Source of the DNA: Minisyncoccota bacterium
GTDB lineage: Bacteria; Patescibacteriota; Minisyncoccia; Phycocordibacterales; UBA2100
Reading direction: 5' to 3'
Assembly (NCBI GenBank): GCA_018061585.1
Contig: JAGOTU010000053.1
Coordinates: forward strand, 1-6,145
DNA length: 6,145 nucleotides
The notes beneath the pieces were generated by a model. It was not told the DNA's origin. It made no database searches and saw only the letters and a list, made by a program, of their open reading frames with translations. Within the stretch, counting starts at the first letter, position 1. Every line of letters begins with the position of its first letter. The translations under genes and the position numbers were made by a program. Shown here piece by piece: positions 5,111-6,145 of this stretch.

Positions 5111-5962
5111 TTAAACCCCCTTTCGGCTGGAGTAGGCGGCGAGGCCGGCGTACATGGTGAATGCGGCGGTGGTTAGGAACGCGAGGGTGCCCAGCTGCGC
5201 GTTGGGCATCGCGGCAGCAACCGCATTGATCGGAATGAGCCCCAATACGAGCGTGCCGAATCCGGCGCAAGCCGCGCCGGTGGTGTACGCATGATGCTCG
5301 TAGAGCGCGGGCCGCGTAAGGATCATGATCAGCAGCAGAATGAGCGCGAACTGCAGAGCCACGTATTGGATCGTGAGCAGCATGTATCCTGGTTCCACCT
5401 TGAACGTATCCCATCCCAGCGCCCCCGGGAGCGAGATCAAACCGACGACGAGCGATGCAAAAAACAGTGCCGCGATGAACACCCGGAGCAATCGGTCAAA
5501 AAATTTCCGGACCTCTGCCTCGCTAAATAGCTCGCGCTCACCTGTAAGCGCCATAACGCCGTTCGGAAACACGAACCGTCCGATGATTAGAATGATTCCG
5601 TAGATGGCAATGAATGCTGCGACGCCCCACACAGCTGAATGCGGGTAGAGCTGCGGTAAGAGCTTCTCGCCAAGCGGTGAAAGCGCGTAGGTGTACAAAA
5701 GCTCCGCAAAGAGCGCCGACACGAACAGCTCACGCAGCGACACCTTGGCACGAACGTAGTGTGCAAATAGATAGAACACAGTGGTCATTGCCGCCGCCTC
5801 TACGAGTCCGCCCACGAATACCCACTGAGACAATTCATCCGCCACGTCCACCTGGAAACCGAATATAAACACCCTGACGGCCTGCACGAGCAACAGCACG
5901 TGCGCCGCCACATACGCCACAAACACTGCCTTAACAAATTTTTTGATGGTGCCGAAATTCAT
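5111..5962 (-). CDS. Polytopic membrane protein of unknown function, 283 aa, about 8 helices
   Basis: I do not recognise the family. Hydrophobic helices lie at about 9-35, 46-69, 78-95, 109-133, 157-177, 193-215, 225-249 and 256-276. The fourth and fifth are separated by a charged loop (RELFSEAEVRKFFDRLLR, 143-160) that is likely cytosolic. Acidic or polar residues within helices (E86 in LFAELLY) could matter in a channel or transporter, but no motif identifies one. The start at 5962 is fixed by an in-frame stop 15 nt upstream, although no good SD is visible. It is the first gene of the operon with the 157-aa membrane protein, and the DNA is GC-rich. Confidence 0.85.
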   Translation of the reverse strand: MNFGTIKKFVKAVFVAYVAAHVLLLVQAVRVFIFGFQVDVADELSQWVFVGGLVEAAAMTTVFYLFAHYVRAKVSLRELFVSALFAELLYTYALSPLGEKLLPQLYPHSAVWGVAAFIAIYGIILIIGRFVFPNGVMALTGERELFSEAEVRKFFDRLLRVFIAALFFASLVVGLISLPGALGWDTFKVEPGYMLLTIQYVALQFALILLLIMILTRPALYEHHAYTTGAACAGFGTLVLGLIPINAVAAAMPNAQLGTLAFLTTAAFTMYAGLAAYSSRKGV

Positions 5963-6013
5963 GATGAAAGCGTATCAAATTCCCACACTCTCGCCATTCC
6001 CGATTTCCCCTTC

Positions 6014-6041
6014 ACTATACCCCCCCTATTTGTGCACCCAA
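6014..6041 (-). promoter_or_regulatory. Candidate promoter of the membrane-protein operon
   Basis: On the minus strand, TTGGGT (6036-6041) lies 16 nt before TATAGT (6014-6019), a 5-of-6 match to the -10 consensus. The spacer ends in a run of seven G residues directly against the -10, which is unusual. The leader to the start at 5962 would be about 45 nt. Confidence 0.45.
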
Positions 6042-6065
6042 TTAACCCGAACATATTCTCGCATT

Positions 6066-6144
6066 TCCCTACGGCTGAAGCCGAGGGACTTCGCTTGAGT
6101 TTATCCGTCCGCTTTAGCGGTACGGGAATGTGAGCCGGTCCGGC
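6066..6144. repeat. Cluster of three small inverted repeats at the right edge
   Basis: CGGC-TGAA-GCCG (6072-6083) can be extended by TCCC/GGGA (6066-6069 with 6085-6088) across a small internal loop. CCGCT-TT-AGCGG (6109-6120) can be extended by CCGT/ACGG with one bulged base. GCCGG-T-CCGGC is at 6134-6144. No T tract follows any of them. They may be part of a terminator or regulatory region of a gene beyond the window. Confidence 0.5.
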
Positions 6145-6145
6145 A

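Overview
The window looks like a stretch of a small-genome bacterial chromosome. It has short genes, compact spacing, many small membrane proteins and hypothetical proteins, Rho-independent terminators and Shine-Dalgarno (SD) sites. The truncated transporter at the left edge resembles EamA-type permeases common in Patescibacteria (CPR, Parcubacteria-like). That assignment is tentative: no ribosomal or other marker gene is present. Most of the window is moderately GC-rich. The block around 3100-4300 is visibly AT-richer (3301-3360 has 21 G+C in 60, against 37 in 60 for 5401-5460).

Layout. 1-287 (minus): N-terminal end of a membrane permease that runs off the window. 456-1097 (plus): membrane-anchored protein with a cytosolic-looking N-terminal domain and its own terminator. 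1387-1986 and 2252-2761 (both minus): two single-gene units of unrecognised function. They share the leader motif GAAAGGACA, and each ends in a strong hairpin terminator. Between them, at 2117-2158, lies a 20-bp perfect inverted repeat with a 2-nt centre, next to a second smaller dyad and a 12-bp palindrome. 2762-3097 is intergenic.

3098-4299 (minus) holds the most informative pair: a GHKL-fold ATPase with intact N, G1 and G2 boxes, followed 8 nt after its stop by a small STAS-like protein of the DUF4325 type. An ATP-binding kinase-like protein with a STAS partner recalls the SpoIIAB/SpoIIAA partner-switching logic, but no sigma factor or phosphatase is visible. The ATPase promoter places the likely transcript start almost on the start codon, so the mRNA may be leaderless.

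4391-4624 (plus) is a small soluble protein read divergently from the ATPase. It converges, with an 8-nt gap, on a two-gene membrane-protein operon (5111-5962, then 4633-5106, minus). That operon has a candidate promoter near 6014-6041. The right edge (6066-6144) carries three closely spaced hairpin-forming inverted repeats without a gene.

No tRNA, rRNA, CRISPR array, insertion sequence or transposase was seen.
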